64,000 bases of DNA from Prochlorococcus sp. AG-363-O16 (GCA_003280095.1 QCGA01000001.1:62001-126000); one strand, 5' to 3'; positions 17,677-27,360 are shown, numbered from the stretch's first letter. Made by a program: numbers and translations. The notes: generated from the letters alone by a model not told the origin.

Positions 17677-20100
17677 CTATTGCAACCAAACGACAGTACA
17701 ACCCACTCCTCCATCGGCCTGTTCAGCATCAACTACTTTCTCAACATAAGATACGCTATCCAACCATCGACGAATGCCTCGTTTCAGTCGACCTGTACCA
17801 ATACCATGAATAACCCAAATAGGTCCTGTAGCGGAGCGGAGGTTCTCCTCTAAAACGACCTCAGCCTCATCAACACGTAATCCTCGGACATCGATTGTAT
17901 TGCGGGATGTTCGCAGATGGGAACTTGGCCTTAAGAAAGAGGTTATCTGAACACTAACTTCAGCCTCTGGGAAAGTTGACTTGCGACCATCAAGACTTTC
18001 GACAGCAGACCAATCAACAGTACTTCTCAAAACACCACATCGAATAGTCAATTGTTTTCCATCGTCAGAAATAGCCATTACTTCAGCAGCCTTACCCAAG
18101 GCCAAAAGTCTTACTCTTTCACCTACTTTTGGACGCCAACTACTAATAGGATTACGTTCCCGTTCCAATAATGGTTGATGCTTATCAGAAATCCTTCGAA
18201 GTCTTTGCCCGATTGTACGTGCAGTATTGCCATCAGCACCATTATCTCTTAAACGACGAATCAACTTACTTACTTCTTTCTGACCCTCGCTAATAGATGA
18301 TTGGAGCTTTAAACGACCTTGTTCCTGAAGGTCTAAAGATTGCTTGCATTCTTGATCCCAACGTCGAAGTAATTCCTCATGAAGCAATTCTGTCCTAGCC
18401 AACAACGCAGCTGCCTCCTCTGCCGCAACCTGCTGACGCTCCCTTTGCTTTTCAAGACCAGAAATAACACTATTTACTTCATCCAATGATTTAGATCCTA
18501 AAAGTTCTTTTGCATTGCAAATAACCTCCTCAGCTAATCCCAGACGTTCGGCAATAGCAATTGCATTACTTTTGCCAGGGATTCCCCACTGCAACCTATA
18601 AGTAGGAGACATGGTCTCACTATCAAAAGTCACTGAAGCGTTCTCAAAACGATTATCGGTGTATTTAAGTGCCTTAAGTTCCCCAAAATGTGTTGTAGCA
18701 ATTGTAAGTCGAGTTTTCTCAGCAAAGGTTTTCAAAAGTGCTATAGCCAATGCAGAACCCTCGCTTGGATCAGTACCTGCGCCAACCTCATCTAATAAAA
18801 CAAGGGAAGTTCCAGAACTCTCCGAGAGTGAATCAATTATTCGGCTAATTCGCTTTATATGACCACTAAAAGTAGACAAATTCTGTTGCAAAGACTGCTC
18901 ATCTCCAATATCAGCAAGAACTTGAGAACACCAAGGTAACGTCGGACTTCCTTTGCAAGGAATCAGTAAACCAGCCCTAGCCATTAAAACAGCCAATCCT
19001 ATGCTTTTTAACGTCACCGTCTTGCCACCTGTATTGGGTCCAGTAATCGCTACCACTCTCACATCTGTAGGAACCTCAATACTGATTGGGATCACTGGCT
19101 CACTCTGTAAATCCCGCTGCTGCCAAACAAGCAATGGATGACGAAGCTCCTGAAAAACAAATGGTGAATCACAATCTAACTTCAGTTTTGCAGGAACCCC
19201 ACCCATCCATTTGCCATACCTAGCCCTCGCGAGAGCCAGGTCAAGTTGCAAAAGCACCTCACATACGTAATTAATTAATCGCCTTTTCTCAGCGACCATT
19301 AATGTCCAGCTTGTCAAAAGTCTCCGTTCTTCATTAACAATGGATGTCTTTAAAACGACTAACTGGTTACCTAATGAGATTATCGACTGCGGCTCGACAA
19401 AGACTGTATTCCCAGATGTCGAACTATCATGAACTAAGCCTGGGACGTTATAAGTAGCCGTTGCTTTAATTGCAATGACAGGTCTAGCATTACGCTCTGT
19501 GATCAAAGTATCTTGCAGAAAAGGTGCAAAATTTCTCAAAGATTCTTTAAGAAGGTCATGTCTTTCTGAGCTCAACTTTTTCCATTCAAGACGCAATCGC
19601 AAAAGTTTCTCACTAGCACGATCGGCAACTCTCCCACCTTCTTCAAGACCCGATTTAAGACAACGTTCCAATTCGGGAAGAATCTTGAGATCTCTCAATA
19701 AACATGAAATAGTTGGTGTCTGATCACTTTCATTGACTTGGCGACGGATACGTCGAGCCGCCGCCAATGTCTCAGCAACAGCTAACAATTCCTCACCAGA
19801 TAAAGCCCCTCCTTTTCCACAGCGATTAAGACTATCTTCAAGGTCATGAACACCATGAAAACTCAAACCACCCTCAATTAACTCATCCAAAGAAATCATT
19901 TCCAAAGTTTCTACTAAACGTCTACGACTTGTAGTCAAGTCAGTTGGAAGATCGTAATTTATACAATTAAGGTGGCCATTTCTGGTACTAGCAAACTCCG
20001 CAAGATGCTTACAAAGCCTTGGCCATTCAAGTAGCTCCAAGGTCTCCTGAATAATCGAATCAGACTGCAATAGACGTGCTCTTCCTTCAAAAGAGCTCAT
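17677..20100 (-). CDS. mutS2: MutS2 / RqcU-type ATPase with Smr domain
   Basis: This 807-residue protein is of the MutS2 type, not the mismatch-repair MutS1. There is no N-terminal mismatch-recognition domain. The core has clamp and lever helices, the ABC ATPase with ITGPNTGGKT (about 353), the Walker B VLLDEVGAGTDP (about 432) and ATTHFGELK. Past the long coiled coil, a KOW-like segment leads to a C-terminal Smr nuclease domain (IDVRGLRVDEAE and WVIHGIGTGRLKRG). Known homologues suppress recombination or rescue collided ribosomes. Its ATG overlaps the stop of the VOC gene, so both are co-translated. Confidence 0.93.
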   Translation of the reverse strand: MSSFEGRARLLQSDSIIQETLELLEWPRLCKHLAEFASTRNGHLNCINYDLPTDLTTSRRRLVETLEMISLDELIEGGLSFHGVHDLEDSLNRCGKGGALSGEELLAVAETLAAARRIRRQVNESDQTPTISCLLRDLKILPELERCLKSGLEEGGRVADRASEKLLRLRLEWKKLSSERHDLLKESLRNFAPFLQDTLITERNARPVIAIKATATYNVPGLVHDSSTSGNTVFVEPQSIISLGNQLVVLKTSIVNEERRLLTSWTLMVAEKRRLINYVCEVLLQLDLALARARYGKWMGGVPAKLKLDCDSPFVFQELRHPLLVWQQRDLQSEPVIPISIEVPTDVRVVAITGPNTGGKTVTLKSIGLAVLMARAGLLIPCKGSPTLPWCSQVLADIGDEQSLQQNLSTFSGHIKRISRIIDSLSESSGTSLVLLDEVGAGTDPSEGSALAIALLKTFAEKTRLTIATTHFGELKALKYTDNRFENASVTFDSETMSPTYRLQWGIPGKSNAIAIAERLGLAEEVICNAKELLGSKSLDEVNSVISGLEKQRERQQVAAEEAAALLARTELLHEELLRRWDQECKQSLDLQEQGRLKLQSSISEGQKEVSKLIRRLRDNGADGNTARTIGQRLRRISDKHQPLLERERNPISSWRPKVGERVRLLALGKAAEVMAISDDGKQLTIRCGVLRSTVDWSAVESLDGRKSTFPEAEVSVQITSFLRPSSHLRTSRNTIDVRGLRVDEAEVVLEENLRSATGPIWVIHGIGTGRLKRGIRRWLDSVSYVEKVVDAEQADGGVGCTVVWLQ

Positions 20101-20501
20101 TGCATGAGAGAGAAATGATTCTCCTGGTTAGTAGGAATACCTCCTGGAGGTTGATAAAGCATTTCCAACCAATTTCCTTCCGGATCTTTCAGATAAAAAG
20201 AAGCAGTTCCATCACGGTGATTGTGAACAGGGCCGACTTCTACTCCATTTGATTGCAACTTTCGGTGGAACTCATCTATCTCCTCTCTGTCATTGAAGTG
20301 AAATGCAAAATGTGGGCCTGCAGCTTTATAGTTTGGCCCCAAAAGCGCAAGGCCATCTCTACCAGGTCCTACCTCCAGATAACACCAATCTTGGTCTTGC
20401 CAGACCAATTGCATACCAAGACCTGTATAAAACTCTTTGGCCCGCGCCATGTCCTGTACTCTTATTGCTGTGTGACCAAGCCTTTTAACAGTTGCCATCA
20501 A
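20097..20501 (-). CDS. VOC-superfamily glyoxalase I-like protein
   Basis: The 134-residue protein has the two beta-alpha-beta-beta-beta modules of the vicinal-oxygen-chelate fold. KRLGHTAIRVQDMARAKEFYTGLGM begins module one, with a metal His, and HFAFHFNDREEIDEFHRKL begins module two with another. The LKDPEGNWLEMLY strand ends with the metal Glu. Lactoylglutathione lyase (GloA), which detoxifies methylglyoxal, is the closest guess. It overlaps mutS2 and follows hemB by 22 bases, forming a hemB-VOC-mutS2 transcript. The substrate is inferred, not shown. Confidence 0.8.
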   Translation of the reverse strand: MMATVKRLGHTAIRVQDMARAKEFYTGLGMQLVWQDQDWCYLEVGPGRDGLALLGPNYKAAGPHFAFHFNDREEIDEFHRKLQSNGVEVGPVHNHRDGTASFYLKDPEGNWLEMLYQPPGGIPTNQENHFSLMQ

Positions 20502-20523
20502 GAGAGTTGCCTGAAAAAAATCG

Positions 20524-21525
20524 TTAGTCTTGCCTTAGCCATTCTGCTGCATCACAAGCATGATAAGTAAGAATCAAATCTGCTCCAGCTCGTTTAAAGC
20601 TAAGAAGAGTTTCTAAAACAACTGATTTCTCATCAATCCAACCCTTCTTTGCTGCTGCTTTAACCATTGCATACTCACCGCTAACGTTATAAGCAGCAAT
20701 TGGCAATTCTGATTCTTGTCTTAAACGATAAATAATATCTAAATAAGCTAGACCTGGCTTTACCATCAAGATGTCAGCCCCTTCCTGTTCGTCTAATTGC
20801 GCCTCCGTAATCGCCTCACGACTATTAGCTGGATCCATTTGATAAGTACTCTTATCTTTAGGAATTGGTTTATTGCTTAAATTCCGAGGCGCTGAATCCA
20901 AAGCTTCTCTAAAAGGTCCGTAATAAGCAGAAGAGTATTTCGCTGTATAACTGATGATCCCTACATGCTCAAAGCCTTCATCATCCAGTGCTTCCCGAAT
21001 TGCACCTACTCGACCATCCATCATGTCACTAGGTCCTATTAAATCCGCCCCAGCTTGAGCCTGCATCACCGCTTGAAGACAGAGCTGATGAATTGTCTCA
21101 TCATTGAGAACAACTCCTTCCGAACTAACAATTCCATCATGGCCGTCAGAAGAATACGGATCAAGCGCCACGTCTGTCATTACTGTCATATCAGGCAACT
21201 CACTCTTTAAATAACGAATAGCCCTAGGGATTAACCCATCTGGATTAAAACACTCTTTCCCATCTTCTGTTTTCAAATTGTCCGCAATCTTAGGGAATAA
21301 CACTACACAGCGAATACCTAACTCCCATGCTCTCTGAACCTCGCCCAGCAATTTTTCTAAAGTCCAACGATTTGCTCCTGGCATCGCTGAGATTGGCTCT
21401 ACATCAGAACCTTCATGAACAAACAATGGATAGATGAAATCAGCCGGACTGAGACTGACTTCTCTCACCATTTCTCTCAAAGCCAATGAGCGACGTAGAC
21501 GACGAGGTCGGTAAGTGAGATCCAT
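20524..21525 (-). CDS. hemB: Porphobilinogen synthase (ALA dehydratase)
   Basis: The enzyme condenses two 5-aminolevulinate molecules to porphobilinogen on the route to chlorophyll, haem and bilins. The 333-residue protein shows YPLFVHEG near the N-terminus, the Schiff-base Lys in VGIISYTAKYSSAYYGPFRE, the second active Lys in DILMVKPGLAYLD, and NVSGEYAM. The metal site near residue 125 reads TDVALDPYSSDGHDG, an Asp-type rather than Cys-rich site, so it probably uses Mg rather than Zn. ATG start at MDLTYRPRRLRR, matching the family. Upstream is dnaJ on the same strand. Confidence 0.97.
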   Translation of the reverse strand: MDLTYRPRRLRRSLALREMVREVSLSPADFIYPLFVHEGSDVEPISAMPGANRWTLEKLLGEVQRAWELGIRCVVLFPKIADNLKTEDGKECFNPDGLIPRAIRYLKSELPDMTVMTDVALDPYSSDGHDGIVSSEGVVLNDETIHQLCLQAVMQAQAGADLIGPSDMMDGRVGAIREALDDEGFEHVGIISYTAKYSSAYYGPFREALDSAPRNLSNKPIPKDKSTYQMDPANSREAITEAQLDEQEGADILMVKPGLAYLDIIYRLRQESELPIAAYNVSGEYAMVKAAAKKGWIDEKSVVLETLLSFKRAGADLILTYHACDAAEWLRQD

Positions 21526-21563
21526 AACGACGAGAAAGCTTTACAAGTGATGGTAGATCCGCC

Positions 21564-22520
21564 TCATAAACGAGCGGCCTCAAGCCAAGATTCTCGCGGA
21601 TCATTCGATCTAACCTCACGAAGTTGAGTAAAAAGCTGCTGTTCGTCAAAACTCCATTTTTCAGGAAATTTTATTTCTATCGTTAGGAACAAATCCCCTC
21701 TACCATCCCCAAAGGGCCATCCTTTACCCTTCAATCTCAAGCTTTTACCTGGTTGTGTTCCAGCAGGAATAGCCAATTCCGCTTCACCATCTGGTGTCAT
21801 AACTTTTACTGTTCCACCAAGTACGAGCTCATCTAAAGAGACAGGCAAAGTTGCTCTTAGATTCTCTTTATCAAGATTCCATATTGAGTGTGGTTGAACA
21901 TCCAAAATCAAATACAGATCACCTCTTCTCCCAGTTCCTGGTTGTAAATTCCCTTTCCCCCTCAGTCGAAGTTTTGAACCATTGGTGACACCTTTAGGGA
22001 TTCTGACCTGAACCCGCTCTTGATTTACAGAAAGAGTCCTCTCAGTTCCTCGAAAAGCTTCAGCGAAACCAATCTTCAATTTAATCTCGGCATCCAAGTT
22101 CAACGGGGTACGAGAGGATCCCGACCCAGCAGGGAATCCCGAACCCATACCACTAAAACCAGCTACTCCGTTCGAACTACCAAAGCGTCCTAAAAGATCA
22201 GTTATAAACTCATCGAAATTTCCATAATTTCCAAAATCAACATCGAATCCGGACCCGGCCGAACTTCTTCCTCCACTAGCTTCGGGCTGACTCCAATATC
22301 GACCAAACTGTTCATATCTAGTGCGTTTTTCCTTGTCAGAGAGAACTTCATACGCCTCACTAATCTCTTTAAACTTCGACTCGGCAGCTTTATCTCCTGG
22401 ATTTACATCAGGATGGTATTGCCTCGCCAACTTTCTAAAAGCACGCTTAATCAAATCGGAATCTGCATTTCGCTCCACCCCGAGAATCTTGAAATAATCC
22501 TTGTAGCCACTTGTGGGCAT
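21564..22520 (-). CDS. DnaJ-type co-chaperone (CbpA-like, no zinc finger)
   Basis: A 318-residue J-domain protein. The J domain (about 6-73) has YYKILGV-like KDYFKILGVERNAD and the HPD motif in ARQYHPDVNPGD that stimulates Hsp70 ATPase. A Gly/Ser/Phe-rich linker follows (about 80-135). The two beta-sandwich substrate domains (about 140-305) have no CxxCxGxG zinc repeats, so it is a type II (CbpA/DnaJ2) protein. KEISEAYEVLSDKEKR is typical. It lies 38 bases upstream of hemB, so both may be in one operon. Confidence 0.92.
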   Translation of the reverse strand: MPTSGYKDYFKILGVERNADSDLIKRAFRKLARQYHPDVNPGDKAAESKFKEISEAYEVLSDKEKRTRYEQFGRYWSQPEASGGRSSAGSGFDVDFGNYGNFDEFITDLLGRFGSSNGVAGFSGMGSGFPAGSGSSRTPLNLDAEIKLKIGFAEAFRGTERTLSVNQERVQVRIPKGVTNGSKLRLRGKGNLQPGTGRRGDLYLILDVQPHSIWNLDKENLRATLPVSLDELVLGGTVKVMTPDGEAELAIPAGTQPGKSLRLKGKGWPFGDGRGDLFLTIEIKFPEKWSFDEQQLFTQLREVRSNDPRESWLEAARL

Positions 22521-22843
22521 AAATCCTCGGCCCCAAGATCAAACTTGCATTCAGTTTCCCAGTTCCACTGACTTCTGAGTGCAGCCAAACTGTAGTAAAG
22601 CCCGAACGTAGTCCGATTGCCTTCTCCAACAGTCAATAAGGACTGCCCAAAACTTCTTAAGCAAATAGCTAGGACTTCTTACCAACTTAATCCAGGATAT
22701 AAGTTCTTCTTATTAGTAGGCTCCTTCCTCCATGGGACACGCTTCTAAAGCATCAACCTGGAAATTGAAAGTGAAAAAATCAATCACAGCCAATCAAAAA
22801 GCTTCCCTTATGAATCCCCCAAAAGATACCCTGTTGGGTGTTG
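22521..22843 (+). promoter_or_regulatory. Divergent region between dnaJ and the SulP transporter gene
   Basis: Carries promoters for dnaJ (minus) and the SulP gene (plus). A 58-residue frame (22732-22908) crosses into the SulP gene in another phase and is probably spurious. No other structure seen. Confidence 0.4.
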
Positions 22844-24568
22844 ATGAGGAATGGAGCAATTCATTTGTCCTTGATATACGGTTTCAATCTACGCAACCTA
22901 AGAGGTGACTTACTTGGAGGCCTCACGGCTGCAGTAGTTGCACTTCCACTGGCTCTTGCTTTTGGCAATGCTGCACTAGGAGAAGGCGGTGCAATATATG
23001 GCCTTTATGGAGCAGTAGTAGTTGGTTTCATAGCGGCTTTATTCGGAGGCACGCCCGCTCAAGTTAGTGGGCCAACTGGTCCAATGAGCGTTACGGTCGC
23101 CGGGGTAATCGCAAGCCTTGCAGCTGCTGGCGTCTCCAGAGACTCATTACCTGGAGAAATTCTCCCACTTGTAATGGCTGCAGTCGTAATTGGCGGCCTG
23201 TTTCAAGTTTTGTTTGGTTTACTAAAACTTGGTAGATACATAACATTGGTGCCTTATTCCGTTATCTCAGGCTTCATGTCTGGGATCGGCGTAATTATTT
23301 TAGTGCTTCAGGTTGGGCCCTTACTTGGAATAAGTACTCGAGGAGGTGTCATAGAAACTCTGCAAACATTATTTTCCAACTTCCAACCAAATGGGACAGC
23401 AATAGGTGTCTCAATAATGACCCTTGCAATTGTGTTTCTTGCACCAAGAAGAATTACCAACTGGCTTCCTTCTCCATTACTTGCACTGCTAATAGTAACT
23501 CCCCTTTCATTATTCTTTTTTGGTGATCAAGTACCTCGAATAGGCTCCATTCCCGAAGGAGGGCTAAGATTTACCATGCCCATCTGGAATGAACATTTAA
23601 ATCTAATAATTAAAGCAGGCTTAGTTTTAGCAGTCCTAGGTGCAATTGACTCATTACTAACTTCTTTAGTTGCAGATAATATTTCACAAACTAGGCATAA
23701 TTCAGACAGAGAATTAATAGGTCAGGGACTAGGTAATACCTGTGCTGGATTACTTTCTGGACTCCCGGGGGCAGGCGCCACAATGCGAACAGTGATAAAC
23801 ATCAAATCAGGTGGAAAGACTCCCTTGTCGGGAATGGTTCATTCCCTTGTATTACTAATAGTTTTACTTGGAGCTGGAGGACTAGCTGAAAAAATTCCTA
23901 CTGCGTTGCTAGCAGGAATCCTTATTAAGGTCGGACTAGACATTATCGACTGGAGTTTCTTATTTAGAGCACATCGACTATCACTAAAAACAGCACTAGT
24001 GATGTATGGAGTGCTTTTAATGACAGTATTTTGGGACTTGATATGGGCTGTTCTTGTTGGTGTATTTGTAGCCAATCTATTAACTATAGAATCTCTGACA
24101 CAAGCACAATTAGAAGGCATGGATGCCGACAATCGTTTAATCGAAACAGAACAATCTGATACAGACTCACCTAAAAGTAACAAACAAATTGCGCTTAACT
24201 TAAATCAAGACGATTCATTATCAGACCAAGAACAATCATTATTGGATTCTTGCGGGGGAGAGGTAATGTTATTCCGACTGAGAGGCCCTCTCAGCTTTGG
24301 AGCTGCAAAAGGTATTAGTGATAGAATGGCTCTAATCCGCAATTACAAAGTTCTCATATTAGATATCACCGACGTACCACGCTTAGGGATAACTGCAACG
24401 CTTGCAATTGAACAAATGATACAAGAAGCTAGATCTAATGGAAGAACTGCATATGTCGCGGGAGCACAGGGAAAAGTCAAAGAAAGACTCTCCAGATTTG
24501 GAGTGGAAGGTATAGTTGCGACCCGAAAGGAAGCACTCCAATCTGCTTCCAATGCCTTACAAACATAG
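22844..24568 (+). CDS. bicA: SulP-family anion transporter, BicA-like bicarbonate transporter
   Basis: The 574-residue membrane protein has the SulP core: FNLRNLRGDLLGGLTAAVVALPLALAFG at TM1, FGGTPAQVSGPTGPMSV in the TM3 region that forms the anion site, about 12-14 membrane spans, and a C-terminal STAS domain (about 470-560: VMLFRLRGPLSFGAAKGISDRM, LDITDVPRLGITATLAIEQ). The next genes are sbtA and sbtB, so bicarbonate uptake driven by Na+ is the likely role, as in cyanobacterial BicA. A sulfate substrate cannot be excluded by sequence. In-frame GTG and TTG starts lie one and two codons before the chosen ATG. Confidence 0.85.
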   Translation: MRNGAIHLSLIYGFNLRNLRGDLLGGLTAAVVALPLALAFGNAALGEGGAIYGLYGAVVVGFIAALFGGTPAQVSGPTGPMSVTVAGVIASLAAAGVSRDSLPGEILPLVMAAVVIGGLFQVLFGLLKLGRYITLVPYSVISGFMSGIGVIILVLQVGPLLGISTRGGVIETLQTLFSNFQPNGTAIGVSIMTLAIVFLAPRRITNWLPSPLLALLIVTPLSLFFFGDQVPRIGSIPEGGLRFTMPIWNEHLNLIIKAGLVLAVLGAIDSLLTSLVADNISQTRHNSDRELIGQGLGNTCAGLLSGLPGAGATMRTVINIKSGGKTPLSGMVHSLVLLIVLLGAGGLAEKIPTALLAGILIKVGLDIIDWSFLFRAHRLSLKTALVMYGVLLMTVFWDLIWAVLVGVFVANLLTIESLTQAQLEGMDADNRLIETEQSDTDSPKSNKQIALNLNQDDSLSDQEQSLLDSCGGEVMLFRLRGPLSFGAAKGISDRMALIRNYKVLILDITDVPRLGITATLAIEQMIQEARSNGRTAYVAGAQGKVKERLSRFGVEGIVATRKEALQSASNALQT

Positions 24569-24666
24569 CCCATAAATTCATCAAATACACTCTCAACTCA
24601 TGCTTATCATGTTTGCATATCTAGTATTTAGAAACACTCCTAAACGAATTAAGGAGCTTATTTAAA

Positions 24667-25662
24667 ATGGAAACAAGTTTAATACTTCAAAATGTACTAA
24701 CTCCTCCAGTCCTATTCTTTTTTCTAGGGACCATTGCAGTTCTTGTTAGTTCAGATCTCGAGATTCCAGCACCATTGCCAAAGCTTTTTTCCTTATACTT
24801 ATTGCTTGCAATCGGATTCAAAGGTGGAGTTGAATTAGAAAGAAGTGGACTCTCAGTCCCAGTAATTGCAGTGATATCCGCAGCTATAATAATGTCTCTA
24901 TTGGTTCCTATAATATGTTTCCTAGTCTTAAGGATTAAATTTGACGTCTTTAATTCAGCTGCAATAGCAGCTGCTTATGGATCAATAAGTGCAGTCACCT
25001 TTTTATGTGCAGAGAGCTTCTTGGAGAATCAATCAATTCAATTTGATGGGTTTATGGTTGGCGCATTAGCCTTAATGGAATCACCCGCAATAATTGTAGG
25101 TCTTTTACTCGTAAAGTTGGCAGGACCCAAAAACCGTCCAAACTCAAAAGTAATACGTTTTAAAGCTATTTTGCATGAAGCCACACTCAATGGATCCGCA
25201 TATCTCCTCCTGGGAAGTTTAATTATTGGCTTCTTAACTGCTGCACACAATCCTGCAGGGATAGAAAAAATGCAACCTTTTACAGGTAAGCTTTTTTATG
25301 GGGCTGAATGTTTTTTCCTTCTAGACATGGGAATAGTCGCTGCCCAAAGACTGCCTAGCCTTCGCAAAGCAGGGTCATTTTTAATTGGCTTTGCAATCTT
25401 TATGCCTCTTTTTAATGCGTTTCTAGGCGTTTTCGTCGCCAAAGCACTAGAACTTGGGCCAGGGAATGCTCTTCTATTTGTAGTGCTCTGCGCAAGTGCT
25501 TCTTATCTCGCCGTCCCAGCAGCGATGCGTATGACAGTTCCCGAGGCCAAGTCAAGCTATTACATCTCAACAACTCTTGGACTGACCTTTCCGTTCAACA
25601 TAGTTGTAGGTATCCCGCTATATATGGGGTTAGTAAATCAAATGATTCCTGGAGCAACTTAA
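24667..25662 (+). CDS. sbtA: SbtA sodium-dependent bicarbonate transporter
   Basis: SbtA is the high-affinity, Na+-coupled bicarbonate importer of the plasma membrane in the carbon-concentrating mechanism. The 331-residue protein shows about ten hydrophobic spans in two five-span repeats: LTPPVLFFFLGTIAVLVSSD, LPKLFSLYLLLAIGFKGGVEL, and the substrate-region motifs AAAYGSISAVTFLCA and GALALMESPAIIVGLLL in the first half and LLFVVLCASASYLAVPAAMR in the second. It is followed after eight bases by sbtB, encoding its PII-like regulator. The arrangement bicA-sbtA-sbtB points to an inorganic carbon uptake cluster. Confidence 0.93.
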   Translation: METSLILQNVLTPPVLFFFLGTIAVLVSSDLEIPAPLPKLFSLYLLLAIGFKGGVELERSGLSVPVIAVISAAIIMSLLVPIICFLVLRIKFDVFNSAAIAAAYGSISAVTFLCAESFLENQSIQFDGFMVGALALMESPAIIVGLLLVKLAGPKNRPNSKVIRFKAILHEATLNGSAYLLLGSLIIGFLTAAHNPAGIEKMQPFTGKLFYGAECFFLLDMGIVAAQRLPSLRKAGSFLIGFAIFMPLFNAFLGVFVAKALELGPGNALLFVVLCASASYLAVPAAMRMTVPEAKSSYYISTTLGLTFPFNIVVGIPLYMGLVNQMIPGAT

Positions 25663-25669
25663 ATAAACA

Positions 25670-25951
25670 ATGAAACGTCTAGATCTAATTTTTGGAGAGC
25701 GTGAACTAGATCCAATGCTCGAAATACTTGAAACTGCTCAAGTGCCTGGCTACACAGTCATGAAACACGTCACAGGAAGAGGACCCGAACGAGTTGTCTC
25801 GGAAGACATGGAATTTACCGGACTAGGAGCAAATGCTCACGTTATTGTATTTTGTGAAGAAGAACTAATTGACAAATTGAGAGAGAATATAAATTCAATT
25901 CTAGGCTATTACGGAGGAGTTGCTTATGTCTCAGAAGCAACTCCTTTGTAG
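25670..25951 (+). CDS. sbtB: SbtB PII-like regulator of SbtA
   Basis: SbtB is a trimeric PII-like protein that binds SbtA and adenine nucleotides (cAMP, AMP, ADP, ATP) to gate bicarbonate uptake. At 93 residues it covers the ferredoxin-like fold (MKRLDLIFGERELDPMLEIL, GYTVMKHVTGRGPERVVSEDMEFTGLGANAHVIVFCEEE, YYGGVAYVSEATPL). It stops just after the last beta strand, so the C-terminal R-loop with its redox Cys pair, present in freshwater SbtB, is absent. Eight bases separate it from sbtA, so they are co-transcribed. Confidence 0.92.
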   Translation: MKRLDLIFGERELDPMLEILETAQVPGYTVMKHVTGRGPERVVSEDMEFTGLGANAHVIVFCEEELIDKLRENINSILGYYGGVAYVSEATPL

Positions 25952-26034
25952 ATAGCCTAAAGCAAGTAATTTTTAGAGGAACTTAATTCAAATACTATTT
26001 TTAATGCAATAACAACAAAAGATATTGAAGCATA

Positions 26035-26991
26035 TTATGAGTGAACCCAATCAACACGAATTGCTTTCCTACTATTCAAATAGCGATCAATTGCCATGGC
26101 GGCAATACAACCATCAGAAGCAGCGACCACAGCCTGTTTAAATGGTGTATTTCTTATGTCACCAATAGCCCAAACCCCTTCAGAAGTGGTTGCCATAAAA
26201 TCATCGACAACGATACCGCCATCTTCTTTCACAGCGATCTGTCCTCCAAGATAATCAGTAATAGGTTTAGAACCTGCCATATAAACAAACACACCCTCAA
26301 CTGGGATTAATTCTTCTGTCTCAGCACTCCGAGACTTCAGTTGTATACCTGTAACCCCAGAATCATTACCATCAATCTGGAGAAGTCTGGTCTTGCTCCA
26401 ATGTTTAACTTGAGGCTGATCAATCAAATCTTTAGCATGGAAATCATCATCCTTAGGATCATTGGAAGTGATCCAATGAACAGTTGAAGCAAATTTGGTT
26501 AAGACCTGTGCCTCCTCAATAGCCTCTTTATTGACACCAACAACAGCAACTTCCTTATCTCGATAGAAAGCTCCATCACATGTTGCGCAATAGCTCACTC
26601 CTCTTCCCAGAAATTCTGCTTCGCCCTTAAACGAGGCAGGGCGCCCCATAGCGCCAGTTGCCAGCACAAGAGCTCTCGCCTTAAACGTTCCTTCGGGTGT
26701 ATAAACAACCTTCCATTCACCAGTTACATCAACACCAAATACCTGAGCCCGACGGTAATCAGTTCCATACTCGATTGCTTGATCCCTCATCAACTTCAAC
26801 AAATCATCCCCACTCATCTCAGTCGAAACACCTGGATAATTTGCTATCTGATGGGTAATGGCCAATGCCCCAACGGAAGGGTTCTTATCAAGGATTATTG
26901 TCTTCAAATTGGCACGAGAACTATAAAGCGCACAAGTACAGCCCGCGGGCCCACCACCAATAATGACTAAATCAGATTCTATTGTTTCCAA
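26035..26991 (-). CDS. Thioredoxin reductase-like flavoprotein with degenerate NADPH site
   Basis: This 318-residue flavoprotein has the TrxR fold: an FAD-binding Rossmann motif LVIIGGGPAGCTCALYS, IANYPGV, ATGA, the redox pair CATC in GVSYCATCDGAFYRDKEV, and the C-terminal FAD motif GVWAIGDIRN. The expected NADPH motifs are altered: GxGxxA is replaced by VVGVNKEAIEEA, and the HRR phosphate-binding triad by HWITSND. It therefore resembles the pyridine-nucleotide-independent reductases (DDOR/FFTR-like) reported from cyanobacteria. The start is TTG, fixed by AGGAGG ten bases upstream rather than the longer open frame. Confidence 0.8.
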   Translation of the reverse strand: METIESDLVIIGGGPAGCTCALYSSRANLKTIILDKNPSVGALAITHQIANYPGVSTEMSGDDLLKLMRDQAIEYGTDYRRAQVFGVDVTGEWKVVYTPEGTFKARALVLATGAMGRPASFKGEAEFLGRGVSYCATCDGAFYRDKEVAVVGVNKEAIEEAQVLTKFASTVHWITSNDPKDDDFHAKDLIDQPQVKHWSKTRLLQIDGNDSGVTGIQLKSRSAETEELIPVEGVFVYMAGSKPITDYLGGQIAVKEDGGIVVDDFMATTSEGVWAIGDIRNTPFKQAVVAASDGCIAAMAIDRYLNSRKAIRVDWVHS

Positions 26992-27360
26992 GATTCCTTT
27001 ACCTCCTAAGGAGTAGGACAATATCAATGTAAACAGAGTAGATGAGGATGGCAGACCTGCAGCAAACAGCTCTTATCAATCACCTAACTTGTGAGCTTCT
27101 ACTTTAGTGAGGAACCTGAGCGAATGAGGTAAAGAAGAGGAACTAAAAAACGTTGGTCAGGGAATCAAGGTTTTGAGCCATTGCAATGAAAAAGCCAATC
27201 AACATCTCTGACATCGCAATAGGATTCAATTTTAATCTTGGTAAAATCAACACCTGTGAAGGCTATAGAGGAAAAGTCGAATTTTTCTGATAAAAATTCT
27301 TGCTGGCTTCATTAATTCAAAAATTACACCAACAAGATATATGTACAATTAGTCTCCATA
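26992..27360. other. Intergenic stretch bordering the glycan island
   Basis: About 370 bases between the TrxR-like gene and a small minus-strand gene. A 34-residue plus-strand frame (27187-27291, starting MKKPINISDIAIGFNFNLGK) is open but has no recognisable product or ribosome binding site. The segment marks the change from core genes to the AT-rich surface-glycan block. Confidence 0.35.

Noticed and set aside
22732-22908. 58-residue plus-strand frame overlapping the start of the SulP gene
   Set aside because: It overlaps 65 bases of a well-supported transporter in another phase and has no recognisable product.
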